Shown piece after piece: positions 1 through 9,849 of a stretch of 52,495 bases of DNA. The DNA is from an uncultured Clostridia bacterium. GTDB taxonomy: Bacteria; Bacillota; Clostridia; Christensenellales; UBA1242. The notes below the pieces were generated by a model. The model saw only the letters and a list, made by a program, of their open reading frames with translations, did no database searches and had not been told where the DNA came from. Position numbers and translations under genes: made by a program. Positions within the stretch are counted from its first letter, which is position 1. The number at the start of each line of letters is the position of its first letter. Location: positions 1 to 52,495 of the forward strand of contig CAMEKS010000005.1 of the NCBI GenBank assembly GCA_945921465.1, given 5' to 3'.

Positions 1-1749
1 AATCATTTCTCTAAATGCACCAATTCTCTCTGGGTCAAAGAACATATGCTCGGTACGGCATAGACCAATACCCTCTGCTCCTAATTCTCTAGCACGTTTA
101 GCATCTGCTGGAGTATCTGCGTTGGTCTTAACACCCAATTTCTTGTATTTGTCGGCTAATTTCATAATTCTGCCGAAGTATCCGCTATTAGGATCTGCAG
201 GAACAGTCTTAATCTCACAATTATAGATATTGCCAGTTGTACCATCTAGAGAGATATAATCCCCTTCGTGGAATGTCTGACCAGCAAGAGTAAAGCATTT
301 GTTCTCTTCATCCATCTTAATGTCGCCGCAACCAGATACGCAGCAAGTACCCATACCACGAGCAACTACTGCTGCGTGAGAAGTCTGACCACCACGAACT
401 GTTAGGATACCTTGGGCATATTTCATACCTTCAATATCCTCTGGGCTAGTCTCTAATCTAACCAATACAACTTTCTCTTTGTTTTTGCCTCTAATAACCG
501 CATCTTCTGCAGTGAACACGATCTTACCAGTAGCAGCACCTGGAGATGCAGCAATACCCTTACCTACTACATTGTTCTTATCTGCATTCTTCAACGCAGT
601 TGCATCAAATGTAGGGTGAAGTAGCATATCTAGAGTCTTAGCGTCGATTTGCATCAATGCTTCTTTCTCAGTAATCATACCCTCGTCGATCAAATCACAA
701 GCAATACGGATAGCTGCAGCAGCAGTTCTCTTACCATTACGAGTCTGAAGCATATATAGTTTCTTATCCTCGATTGTAAATTCCATATCTTGCATATCAC
801 GATAGTGTTTCTCTAGAGTATCACAAATTTTTAAGAATTGGTCATACACTTCTGGCATAATCTCTGCCATCTTGGCAATAGGCATAGGAGTTCTTACACC
901 TGCAACTACGTCCTCTCCTTGGGCATTCATAAGGAATTCTCCCATTAGTCCCTTCTCGCCTGTAGCAGGGTTACGAGTAAATGCAACACCTGTACCAGAT
1001 GTCTCACCCATATTACCAAATGCCATCATCTGTACATTGACTGCTGTACCCCAACTATAAGGAATGTCGTGATCCATACGATATACATTTGCTCTAGGAT
1101 TATCCCAAGAACGGAATACTGCCTTAATAGCCTCGAATAACTGTTCCTTAGGGTCATCTGGGAAATCTTTGCCCAATTGCTTTTTGTATTCTGCCTTAAA
1201 CTCTCTTGCCAATTCTTTTAGATCATCAGCAGTCAAGTCTACGTCGTAAACTACACCCTTTCTCTCTTTCATTTGGTCGATAAGTTTCTCAAAATATTTC
1301 TTACCAACTTCCATAACTACATCACTAAACATTTGGATAAAACGACGATAGCAGTCCCAAGCCCATCTAGGGTTGCCGGACTTCTTAGAGATAACTTCTA
1401 CAACATCTTCGTTAAGACCAAGGTTAAGGATTGTATCCATCATACCTGGCATAGATGCTCTAGCACCAGATCGTACTGATACAAGAAGTGGATTCTCTTT
1501 GTCGCCGAATTTCTTGCCAGTAATCTCTTCCATTTTGCCAATGTATTCCATGATTTGTGCTTGGATTTCTGGATTAATCTGTCTGCCGTCCTCATAGTAT
1601 TGAGTACAAGCTTCGGTAGTAATCGTAAAACCTTGTGGTACAGGTAAACCAATTCTTGTCATTTCTGCCAAGTTAGCACCCTTGCCACCAAGCAACTCTC
1701 TCATTTTAGCATTACCTTCGCTAAATAAATAAACATATTTATTTGCCAT
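1..1749 (-). CDS. ppdK: pyruvate, phosphate dikinase (N-terminal part; 3' end runs off the window)
   Basis: Reverse-strand translation from ATG at 1749 reads MANKYVYLFSEGNAKMRELLGGKGANLAEMTRIGLPVPQGFTITTEAC and ends near RTEHMFFDPERIGAFREMI, characteristic of PPDK; RBS ggagaaaaagt upstream; frame open to base 1. Confidence 0.95.
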   Translation of the reverse strand, partial: MANKYVYLFSEGNAKMRELLGGKGANLAEMTRIGLPVPQGFTITTEACTQYYEDGRQINPEIQAQIMEYIGKMEEITGKKFGDKENPLLVSVRSGARASMPGMMDTILNLGLNEDVVEVISKKSGNPRWAWDCYRRFIQMFSDVVMEVGKKYFEKLIDQMKERKGVVYDVDLTADDLKELAREFKAEYKKQLGKDFPDDPKEQLFEAIKAVFRSWDNPRANVYRMDHDIPYSWGTAVNVQMMAFGNMGETSGTGVAFTRNPATGEKGLMGEFLMNAQGEDVVAGVRTPMPIAKMAEIMPEVYDQFLKICDTLEKHYRDMQDMEFTIEDKKLYMLQTRNGKRTAAAAIRIACDLIDEGMITEKEALMQIDAKTLDMLLHPTFDATALKNADKNNVVGKGIAASPGAATGKIVFTAEDAVIRGKNKEKVVLVRLETSPEDIEGMKYAQGILTVRGGQTSHAAVVARGMGTCCVSGCGDIKMDEENKCFTLAGQTFHEGDYISLDGTTGNIYNCEIKTVPADPNSGYFGRIMKLADKYKKLGVKTNADTPADAKRARELGAEGIGLCRTEHMFFDPERIGAFREMI

Positions 1750-1804
1750 ACTTTTTCTCCTGTTTATATTTTTTTGGCTTAAATACCGAAGTAATTATAT
1801 TAAA

Positions 1805-1860
1805 TAAAAAAACAAATAGCAAATGATATCAGCAAAATTTTTTACAAAATTTGCTATTGT
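1805..1860 (-). terminator. putative intrinsic terminator downstream of recO
   Basis: Inverted repeat AATAGCAAAT (1815-1824) / ATTTGCTATT (1849-1858), followed on the minus strand by a T-run. Confidence 0.5.
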
Positions 1861-1957
1861 ATACATTATTGCTATTTGTTAAGAATTTGTAGTCAATTAC
1901 TGATATGTATAGTTTAGTCAGAAGTCTTGGATAGCATCAGTGTGTTGTAAAATATTA

Positions 1958-2653
1958 TTAATTACAAACCAATTTGAAAATTGTCTGAATCAAATTAAGC
2001 ATACCCAATGTATCAATATCCGATAGATTAATATCCTCTAATTCGGAATAAGCTGTCCTAGATATAATGCTTAGATTATGCAGTGCCTCACCAGATACTT
2101 TGGTCATACCTTTGGCAATACAATTATGGCAATATATATCACAAGTTTTTGCGTCAAGATAAGCTGTATCCCCAACTTCGCAGCCACATTTGGCACAATG
2201 TACAAAATTTTTGGCATAACCTAAGTTTTTGGTTGCTTCGACTAGAAATTTGGTATACACAATGTTAAGTTGAGTCTTGGTCTTAAGTAATACATTAAGT
2301 ATAGTCAGAAATAGCACAAATAGCTCTGTGCTATCTGGGTTGTAACGAGACACATATCTTACAACTTTGATTAGATCTACAGCCAATAAGTATTTATCGT
2401 AATCATACGCTATCTCAAAAAAGCTCTCTATTAGATCAGCAGAAATAACTGTATACATCCCACCTTTCTTAGATAATACAAAGTCAACAAAACAAAACAG
2501 TTGCCCTGCAAATCGCATCTTGGCAGTGTTTTTCTTAACACCCTTAACCACCGCATTGATTACACCTTTGTCAAAAGTCAAGATAGTTACTATTTTGTCA
2601 TATTCTTTGTAATCTTTGGCGTCTATTATAATGCCTTTAGTCTTAAGTTCCAC
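1958..2653 (-). CDS. recO: DNA repair protein RecO
   Basis: ORF 231 aa; MELKTKGIIIDAKDYKEYDKIVTILT..., CAKCG...CHNC zinc-finger residues, typical RecO length. Confidence 0.9.
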   Translation of the reverse strand: MELKTKGIIIDAKDYKEYDKIVTILTFDKGVINAVVKGVKKNTAKMRFAGQLFCFVDFVLSKKGGMYTVISADLIESFFEIAYDYDKYLLAVDLIKVVRYVSRYNPDSTELFVLFLTILNVLLKTKTQLNIVYTKFLVEATKNLGYAKNFVHCAKCGCEVGDTAYLDAKTCDIYCHNCIAKGMTKVSGEALHNLSIISRTAYSELEDINLSDIDTLGMLNLIQTIFKLVCN

Positions 2654-2677
2654 TAATTATCCCCTACCATATTGACA

Positions 2678-3502
2678 TTAGATCTGAATATTATTTGTCT
2701 CTTGAACCAAATCTAATAATTGCTTTTCGTTAATTGTTTTAATTATTCTACCACTATTATCTACAAAATTAAAAACAGAAAATGTGTTTTTGTCAATTAA
2801 TTTCAATAATTGTGGAATAGTAGTGTTTATTGGCACCACATATTCCTTAGCTGGGAGTATCGTGGGAGTATTGTTTTCTAATTTTTCGATATAAGCATAT
2901 TTATAATACAGACTTTTGTCCAAATCAAATGAGGACATAATCAATAGTATTCCTACAAACAATGTGCTTAGATTGATTTTACCAAACGCCGACCACACAA
3001 ATAATCCTAGAAAAATTATACCTACTACAATGCTATTAACACGATATAACTTATATATTTTAGCAAAATTGCGACGACTATGAATAAGTGCTAGTACAAT
3101 TCTGCCTGCATCTAAAGGGAAAAGTGGGAGCATATTAAATATAAACAGAGACGCATTGGACAACACAAAACTATATGACAAAGTATATGTCGCTGGAAAA
3201 ATCCACCATAGTGCTACAAATACAATCGCCAAAAACAAATTAACTAATGGTCCTGCCAATGCTATTTTGATTTCATCACGAAGCTTAAAGAAATTTTTGC
3301 TTCCACTAAGGCTGGCACCAAATGGTGAAAATGTTATATAGTTAAGGTTATATCCTAGTCGTTTTGCTACATAATAGTGGGCATATTCGTGAATAACAAG
3401 GGCTATAACATAAAATAGCACTTCGCCTATCCAACCAAAATATATGAATAGGAATAGTGCTATTATGCTTAATGGATTGATTACAATTTTTAACTTTGCC
3501 AT
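2678..3502 (-). CDS. spoIVFB: M50 family intramembrane metalloprotease, SpoIVFB-like, with C-terminal CBS-like region
   Basis: HEYAHYYVAKRLGY (HExxH), LFPLDAGRI (second metal motif), multiple TM segments; overlaps the SpoIVFA-like gene. Confidence 0.85.
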   Translation of the reverse strand: MAKLKIVINPLSIIALFLFIYFGWIGEVLFYVIALVIHEYAHYYVAKRLGYNLNYITFSPFGASLSGSKNFFKLRDEIKIALAGPLVNLFLAIVFVALWWIFPATYTLSYSFVLSNASLFIFNMLPLFPLDAGRIVLALIHSRRNFAKIYKLYRVNSIVVGIIFLGLFVWSAFGKINLSTLFVGILLIMSSFDLDKSLYYKYAYIEKLENNTPTILPAKEYVVPINTTIPQLLKLIDKNTFSVFNFVDNSGRIIKTINEKQLLDLVQETNNIQI

Positions 3503-4107
3503 ACGATTTTATTGTTTTCAATTTTTAGATTTTTAACTTGTTTGCCACCAAAGTATGCCTTAAACTGAACAGTTTCACCCAGTTTTGCCGTTCCTATCTC
3601 TTGATTTTTGGTGACGGCATTGCCTACACATACACCTACGACATCTAGATTGATATATTCTACATAGATGTCTTTGCCGTACATTATTTTAACAATTTTA
3701 ATGTCATTAATATCCGATATATTATCAACTACGCCATCTGCAACAGACTTAACCATAATGCTTTCTTTGACGACTGCGCTAACTGTTCCATCGGAATCGA
3801 TTGATATATTAGAACTATTAATAGGCATAGCAAAACCTAGGTCTAAATTGTTATAATCATAATTCCAAGTAAATACAATTTGACCAGTCTCCACATATGG
3901 CGAATATATAGGATTGTATATATTGCAAACCGATTGATTGATGGCTTTTAGAGTGTCTTCAGAAGAGAGCCTGAGACACCCCACAGCAAGAACTGGCACT
4001 AATAGCAACAGTAAGAAACTATATGCCTTTGCTCGTACATGTTTTGCGATTTTGTATTTTGTAGAATTAGGATAAACTTTGGTTATTTCTGCTTTGTGTA
4101 TTGACAT
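3490..4107 (-). CDS. spoIVFA: SpoIVFA-like / M23-like membrane protein
   Basis: Single TM near N-terminus, C-terminal LytM-like segment (DGVVDNISD...GKDIYVEYINLDVVGVCVGNAVTKNQEIGTAKLGETVQFKAYFGGKQV); adjacent to and overlapping spoIVFB. Confidence 0.7.
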   Translation of the reverse strand: MSIHKAEITKVYPNSTKYKIAKHVRAKAYSFLLLLLVPVLAVGCLRLSSEDTLKAINQSVCNIYNPIYSPYVETGQIVFTWNYDYNNLDLGFAMPINSSNISIDSDGTVSAVVKESIMVKSVADGVVDNISDINDIKIVKIMYGKDIYVEYINLDVVGVCVGNAVTKNQEIGTAKLGETVQFKAYFGGKQVKNLKIENNKIVWQS

Positions 4108-4326
4108 ATCACACCTCTTTTATTTTTTTAATTCTTAGCCGTCTTTAGTAATTATAATTTTTTTTAACTATTAACATTTTGCTATTTGCCAACTATTTGT
4201 GCACCTAGTCAATATCAATAATTGCAACTTCGAATTATCCATATATTGTATGATATTTAATGTTTTATTTTGTGGCAAAAATTGTCGAAAAAGTTTAATT
4301 ATTTATTATTCTCATATTTATAATGC

Positions 4327-4575
4327 TTAAGATATATAAGACACTGACTTTATATTGTGACAATCAGCCTGAATTGACAAGTGATAATATCCATTATTGC
4401 CTAGGCTAACATCTATATCTAGATCATAATCTTTTAAGTCAAAATAATTTTTGAGAACATACAGAATTTCTGATTTCAATATTCTATTAATTTTTTGTGG
4501 ATTATCTTGTCTATCTCTAATCAGCATATTGCGTAGTCTTCCTTCGCCATACGCCTGCATACTAGTATTGTCCAT
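4327..4575 (-). CDS. minE: cell division topological specificity factor MinE
   Basis: 82 aa; RLRNMLIRDRQDNPQKINRILKSEILYVLKNYFDL matches the MinE pattern; immediately downstream of minD. Confidence 0.85.
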   Translation of the reverse strand: MDNTSMQAYGEGRLRNMLIRDRQDNPQKINRILKSEILYVLKNYFDLKDYDLDIDVSLGNNGYYHLSIQADCHNIKSVSYIS

Positions 4576-4621
4576 TTAACCTCCTATAATTTGGAAAAAA
4601 ATTTATGACAACAAATTTAAT

Positions 4622-5416
4622 CTATACAATTTTGCGGAGTATTCGCCTAAAATATCCCATAGTTCCTTTGTATTTCTTGGTACAATCAAATATGTCAGAT
4701 TTGCCTTTTGCCAGATTATTAGCAAGACTACGAAAAGCATAAAAAGCATCAGTGCCTTTGGTTATACTGCCACCAATCATTAATTGATTACTAATCTCAT
4801 CATCTTCGGGTATAACACCTATTAGGTTAATGCCCAAAAATTCACTTATGCTAGATATGCTTAGAGATTCGCCACTTAGTATTAAATCGCCACGAGCTCG
4901 ATTGAGAACATAGTTTAGTACGCTGTAGCCAGAATTTCGCAGAATATTAATTACTTTTTCGGCATCTCTAACTGCAGATATATGTGGCGTGGTGACCACT
5001 AATGCCTCGCTTGCAAGATTAAGCACTCTAACAAATCCTTGGTCTATGCCGGCAGGACAATCAATTAAGATATAATCAAAATATGTATCTAATTCGTCTA
5101 TAATACGAAGAATGTCACTGGCCATAACTGCCCTACTATTGACAAATTTAGTAGCAGGCAGTATAGATAAATTGTCATTAAAAAAATCAGTGATTACGGC
5201 TTGTCTGGCCCTGCACCTACCTTGCAAAACATCAAATATATCGTATATTATTTTATTCTCCATACCCATTACTATATCAAGGTTATTTAACCCAAAATCC
5301 CCGTCAACTAGCAATACCCTATAACCTATATTAGAAATAATTGTACCGAGGTTAACACACACTGTTGTTTTTCCCACACCGCCTTTACCCGATGTAATCA
5401 CAATACGTCTTGCCAA
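4622..5416 (-). CDS. minD: septum site-determining protein MinD
   Basis: MARRIVITSGKGGVGKTTVCVNLG deviant Walker A; C-terminal amphipathic FRRILRKIV membrane-targeting-like tail. Confidence 0.95.
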   Translation of the reverse strand: MARRIVITSGKGGVGKTTVCVNLGTIISNIGYRVLLVDGDFGLNNLDIVMGMENKIIYDIFDVLQGRCRARQAVITDFFNDNLSILPATKFVNSRAVMASDILRIIDELDTYFDYILIDCPAGIDQGFVRVLNLASEALVVTTPHISAVRDAEKVINILRNSGYSVLNYVLNRARGDLILSGESLSISSISEFLGINLIGVIPEDDEISNQLMIGGSITKGTDAFYAFRSLANNLAKGKSDIFDCTKKYKGTMGYFRRILRKIV

Positions 5417-5589
5417 TGGATATCCTCCTAGGATAACAATAATTTGATATTATTTATATATATATAAAGATAATTATTATATACATTTATCTTAATGTAA
5501 TAAAATTTTTTTAATATAAGGACATAATAATTGATTGCATAAATCATTTATGTACTGGCATCATTCTAAATATATTGAAAAAAGAAAAA

Positions 5590-5625
5590 AAAGTAAATGA
5601 AAAACCATTTGTTTCATTTACTTAT
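5590..5625 (-). terminator. intrinsic terminator downstream of the MreB-like gene
   Basis: Perfect 12-bp stem AAGTAAATGAAA (5591-5602) / TTTCATTTACTT (5612-5623) followed on the minus strand by a T-rich run. Confidence 0.8.
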
Positions 5626-5668
5626 TTTGGCAATGTGATTTTATACGTCACAAAGCGTCAAAATTCGC

Positions 5669-6667
5669 TTAATTAACTGATAGTGTATTGATAATGGATG
5701 TGTCTCCAATAATGCTTCCCGCCCCACTTAGAATAGATACAATATAATCATCTACTACCTCAACTTTCAGGCCAAGCCTCTTTGCCAAAAAATTCTCTAG
5801 CCCTGTGATACCTGCCATATTTCCGGTCAGCATTAATCCAGATACATTTAATTCAGCGATTATCTCTTTTGATAAAGATTTAATTATACTATCTAATATA
5901 TCCGCCACTTCACTGACAAACTTAACATAATATTGATTAAAATCTGACGAATTAATATCAAATCTTACAAAGCCCCCACTCAAATTTTCTACACCAACAT
6001 AACTTTTTTCTATTATATCATTAGGCAAAATTGTGGCAATATCATTCTCAATCTGACACAATGTTTTGTCAGACACATCCACATCGTAACTATCTGATAA
6101 TCGCTTGCGGATATCGTTGGACACAATATCGTCTTCAAATGCTATAGTGTAGCCTTTTAGTACCTTATTATTAAGTACAACGGCAACATCTAGGTAATCA
6201 GAATTGATTACTACCATTAGTTTTGCAACTTGGTGTTGTGTGGTATTAAGCAAACTTAATGCTTGACCTTTACAAATCAAACGAATATTCTTTGCAGACA
6301 CCGAATATGCTAGGCTAATATATTTGTCAATATCCTCCTTCGATAATCCACAAGGAATAAGGAATATTAAGTCTCTATTTTTGAAGAATTTTCTTTCCTC
6401 CACCTTACAAAGCATATGATCTAAAAGTTGGCTACACACATCGAAATCTAATATTTTGCCACATCTTACAGGCGTCACTAGTCTGGTACCTTTGGGCAGT
6501 TTGCTAATCATATCTTCAGCTTCATACCCCACCGCTTCTAGGATATTATGATTAGATTTCTGCCGACACACCGCTAGCATTGGTTCATATAATACTATTC
6601 CGTCGTCAAATTTATAAACACTTATGCTGTCTTTTTCAAAGTTTACTACATAATCATAACCATCCAT
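5669..6667 (-). CDS. divergent MreB/actin-like protein with degenerate nucleotide-binding motifs
   Basis: GIVLYEPMLAVCRQ...AVGYEAEDMISKLPKGTRLVTPVRCGKILDFDV matches the MreB N-terminal region (EPS-VA, VG-EA--M-GR-P, PM--GVI-DFDV); located next to minD. Confidence 0.75.
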   Translation of the reverse strand: MDGYDYVVNFEKDSISVYKFDDGIVLYEPMLAVCRQKSNHNILEAVGYEAEDMISKLPKGTRLVTPVRCGKILDFDVCSQLLDHMLCKVEERKFFKNRDLIFLIPCGLSKEDIDKYISLAYSVSAKNIRLICKGQALSLLNTTQHQVAKLMVVINSDYLDVAVVLNNKVLKGYTIAFEDDIVSNDIRKRLSDSYDVDVSDKTLCQIENDIATILPNDIIEKSYVGVENLSGGFVRFDINSSDFNQYYVKFVSEVADILDSIIKSLSKEIIAELNVSGLMLTGNMAGITGLENFLAKRLGLKVEVVDDYIVSILSGAGSIIGDTSIINTLSVN

Positions 6668-7045
6668 TTGTATAAACTCCTTGCTTTACAAAATTTTTTA
6701 ATTTTTTTGAATAATTGTAAGATATCTGCACATCATACTAATAGAAGTTAATCAATTATTAGAGTTTTGATGAATCTATTCACATTATTTACTCCAATTA
6801 TTCTTTAACTTCTTTTTTTGTACTTATAAGCACTCACATAGTGTCATACTATAATTGATTGATACCTATTTACATCTCTTTTATTGCATATTAATTAATC
6901 TTAGTAAGTTCACTACAACTGGCAAAGTCCTAAATGAATAAATGCCAGTTATACATTAGAAGACCCTACAGTTTTCTTATCAAATACGGTCATATAATCT
7001 ATAGGAATTCATTGTGGCAAACTTCTTAGAACATTCTCTAGTTAA

Positions 7046-7600
7046 TTAATTATCTTGACAAATAATTTTTCTAAGTTCTTCACACCTATTAAACAAATCT
7101 GTTTCGGTACCATTATTTAGTATATAATAGTCGGCAATTGCAATTGGACCAGCCTTTTCGATATTTTCTATCTCTGTATAATCACGCTTGTCTACCTCTT
7201 CACTATTTAGCGATCTAATATCTCTTTGTCCAATACGGCGTTTTCTTAAATTTTTGTCAGCCACTATCGCAATAACTACAAAATCATCTCCATAGATATC
7301 TTTGATATACTTGTATTCACTCCAAGAATATAAACTTTCTATCACGACATTGCCTTTGGCATATGCATCTCTAATTTTGGGTTCGTTCAATTTAGCATAA
7401 ATAGCCATATCGCCACTGGCTCTAAATTCTTCCCTAATCTTTCTCTCATTATCTTGATTATTCTCTAGTCCTCTTTTGCGAATTTCATCAAAGGTGACAG
7501 CACCAAAATAAACCCTACCAAAGCCTTTTCCCTCGAAATAATCAGTCACTCTACTCTTACCAACTCCACACATCCCAACAATCGCTATTACTTTGTTCAT
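7046..7600 (-). CDS. P-loop kinase, dephospho-CoA-kinase-like / UPF0200-like
   Basis: GMCGVGKS Walker A; RKRGLENN...IREEFRASGDMAIYAKLNEPKI; VVIESLYSWSEY; KRDYTEIE...GPIAIADYYILNNG. Confidence 0.65.
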   Translation of the reverse strand: MNKVIAIVGMCGVGKSRVTDYFEGKGFGRVYFGAVTFDEIRKRGLENNQDNERKIREEFRASGDMAIYAKLNEPKIRDAYAKGNVVIESLYSWSEYKYIKDIYGDDFVVIAIVADKNLRKRRIGQRDIRSLNSEEVDKRDYTEIENIEKAGPIAIADYYILNNGTETDLFNRCEELRKIICQDN

Positions 7601-7887
7601 CCAATTCTACCTTTATGCTTATTTTTTATTCCAAAACTGTCTAATTTTTTCAAAAATATTTTTACGATTTTCTAATTTAATGATTTCTTTTGCATAGAAA
7701 TTATCTAACTTATCGCACAACTGCGGTATACAAATCATGTATATATATATATCATATTTAAGAAAAGAATCAAAACAAATTGATATTAGGCGAGCAATTT
7801 TGATTATCGCTAATTTGCTACTTTTTGTATGCCGTAAAGATTTGAAAGTGCTTTATTAAAAAAAGTTAAAAAAATAACAAAATTCTC

Positions 7888-7916
7888 TTGACATTGGCGG
7901 TGGCATATAGTAAAAT
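7888..7916 (+). promoter_or_regulatory. sigma-A-type promoter of the tRNA cluster
   Basis: TTGACA (7888-7893), 17-nt spacer, TAAAAT (7911-7916), 34 bp upstream of the first tRNA. Confidence 0.75.
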
Positions 7917-7950
7917 TTGTTCGTTATCTGAAAAATGGTAATATGTGTTT

Positions 7951-8027
7951 CGGGGTGTAGCGCAGTTTGGTAGCGCACATGATTTGGGATCATGGGGCCG
8001 GGAGTTCGAGTCTCTTCACCCCGACCA
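7951..8027 (+). tRNA. tRNA-Pro(TGG)
   Basis: Cloverleaf CGGGGTG...CACCCCG ACCA, anticodon loop TTTGGGA, T-arm GGAGTTCGAGTCTC. Confidence 0.95.
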
Positions 8028-8044
8028 TCTATCTATTATGATTT

Positions 8045-8121
8045 GGGCCTTTAGCTCAGTTGGTTAGAGCAACCGGCTCATAACCGGTTTGTCCGGGGTT
8101 CAAGTCCCTGAAGGCCCACCA
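8045..8121 (+). tRNA. tRNA with CAT anticodon (elongator Met most likely; Ile2 not excluded)
   Basis: GGGCCTT...AAGGCCC ACCA acceptor stem, anticodon loop CTCATAA. Confidence 0.9.
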
Positions 8122-8148
8122 TAAATTATAATAGATATTTACATATAT

Positions 8149-8225
8149 GGCCTGGTAGTTCAGCTGGTTAGAACGCTAGCCTGTCACGCTAGAGGTCGAG
8201 AGTTCGAGTCTCTTCCAGGTCGCCA
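8149..8225 (+). tRNA. tRNA-Asp(GTC)
   Basis: GGCCTGG...CCAGGTC GCCA, anticodon loop CTGTCAC. Confidence 0.95.
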
Positions 8226-8233
8226 TTATGTTT

Positions 8234-8309
<76 letters not shown>

Positions 8310-8344
8310 TAAAACAATTTTACTAATACGGATAACATATATAT

Positions 8345-8419
8345 GCTGGTGTGGCTCAACGGTAGAGCAGCTGACTTGTAATCAGCAGGTTGTAGGTTCG
8401 ATTCCTATCACCAGCTCCA
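8345..8419 (+). tRNA. tRNA-Thr(TGT)
   Basis: GCTGGTG...CACCAGC TCCA, anticodon loop CTTGTAA. Confidence 0.95.
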
Positions 8420-8537
8420 TCCAAACATCTATGGGTGTAAATTGAATATAAACAAATGTTATTTTTTTTAATTTTTTTCATATTCAACTCTATCTCCTTT
8501 CTTATAATTTACTACATAGGTGTTTGAAATAACTTTT

Positions 8538-8622
8538 GGGAGAGTTCCAGAGCGGCCAAATGGAACAGACTGTAAATCTGTCGTCTCAGACTTCGTTGGT
8601 TCGAATCCAGCCTCTCCCACCA
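8538..8622 (+). tRNA. tRNA-Tyr(GTA), long variable arm
   Basis: GGGAGAG...CTCTCCC ACCA; anticodon loop CTGTAAA; extended variable arm (CGTCTCAGACTTCG). Confidence 0.95.
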
Positions 8623-8630
8623 TACTAACA

Positions 8631-8658
8631 AAAAGCCCTAAAAATAGGGCTTTTTTTG
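8631..8658 (+). terminator. terminator of the tRNA cluster
   Basis: AAAAAGCCCTAAAAATAGGGCTTTTTTT directly after tRNA-Tyr. Confidence 0.9.
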
Positions 8659-9367
8659 GTACCAAAAATCGATTAGGTCCATTTGGGGTCCAAAAATTTT
8701 TACACTAAAAAGTGGGCTTTTAATACCCACTTATCTAAAACAACTTTTCTTTCTGACTTTTTGTTAGTTTTACTCTATTAATCTACAGCATCTCCCACCA
8801 GTCTATTAATTGCCACAGGCGTAACTTGTGGCTTTTTCTTTTATACAAAAAAACACTCAAACAAAGTAATACTATCCCTAGTTTACTTCAGATTAAGTGT
8901 CTATTTTTTATTCAAAATATAGTTCTATCATTGCACTTATTTTTCACTAACAATCTCTATTCGTCAAATAAAGGTTTGATAAAACAATTTAGAAAATAAC
9001 AATACAATCATATTAGAATAATTTACTGAACACAGTTTGCATAACAAATCAGTATACTATATTATCTTATAGTTGATTTATATAAGTAATACATAATATT
9101 TTTCTAATTCATCATATTTTACATCATTACCAGAATTAGTTCCATTGACTTATTCGCTTGACTCCTTATTAGCGCCTTGAGATAAAGAATCAACTTTTTG
9201 CTTATCTAGGATAGTTGCGACATACATCAATGTGAGTAGTATATAAATATATTACAAGCCAAATATTATAACATAATAGCACAAAATCACATTTTCTTTT
9301 CAATAATTTTAATTAAAATTAACTTGCTATCACTACATATCCGAACATAAATCTTTGCTACATTTGC

Positions 9368-9847
9368 TTAAAAGTTAATAGTTATTGATTTGTCGCTAAG
9401 GTTTAGTTGGGTATACTCTACTCCTGCCATTCTTAACAGTCTCTTACTTGCTTTAACCGAATCAGTTTCAGCATATTTGTCGGACAAATAATATACATGT
9501 TTTATGCCAGATTGTATAATCGCTTTAGCACATTCATTGCAAGGGAACAATGCAATATATATCTTTGCGCCCCTTACGGAGGTTGATGCATTAAGTATAG
9601 CATTCAGTTCAGCGTGTACAACATATGGGTATTTGATATCCAAATACTCTCCCTCTCTAGCCCAAGGCAATTCGTCATCGCTGCAGCCATTAGGGAAACC
9701 ATTATACCCTATCCCTATTATTCTATTATTATCGTCTACTATGCACGCCCCAACTTGCGAATTAGGGTCCTTGCTTCGCATACCAGATAATGCGGCTACA
9801 CCCATAAAATATTCATCCCAAGAAATATAATTATCTCTTTTTTTCAT
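9368..9847 (-). CDS. dCMP deaminase / ComEB-like
   Basis: HAELNAILN and PCNECAKAIIQSGIKHVYY zinc-binding deaminase motifs. Confidence 0.9.
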   Translation of the reverse strand: MKKRDNYISWDEYFMGVAALSGMRSKDPNSQVGACIVDDNNRIIGIGYNGFPNGCSDDELPWAREGEYLDIKYPYVVHAELNAILNASTSVRGAKIYIALFPCNECAKAIIQSGIKHVYYLSDKYAETDSVKASKRLLRMAGVEYTQLNLSDKSITINF

Positions 9848-9849
9848 CC

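Noticed and set aside
1440-1652. Short ORFs within ppdK (1440-1652 -, 1273-1479 +, 1373-1597 +, 872-1060 +)
   Set aside because: Lie out of frame or antisense inside the convincingly coding ppdK reading frame.
8468-8665. Minus-strand ORF MVGEAGFEPTKSETTDLQSVPFGRSGTLPK...
   Set aside because: Antisense translation of the tRNA-Tyr gene, a well-known spurious ORF type.
8520-8708. Plus-strand ORF across tRNA-Tyr (RVPERPNGTDCKSVVSDFVGSNPASPT)
   Set aside because: Spurious in-frame translation of the tRNA gene and its terminator.
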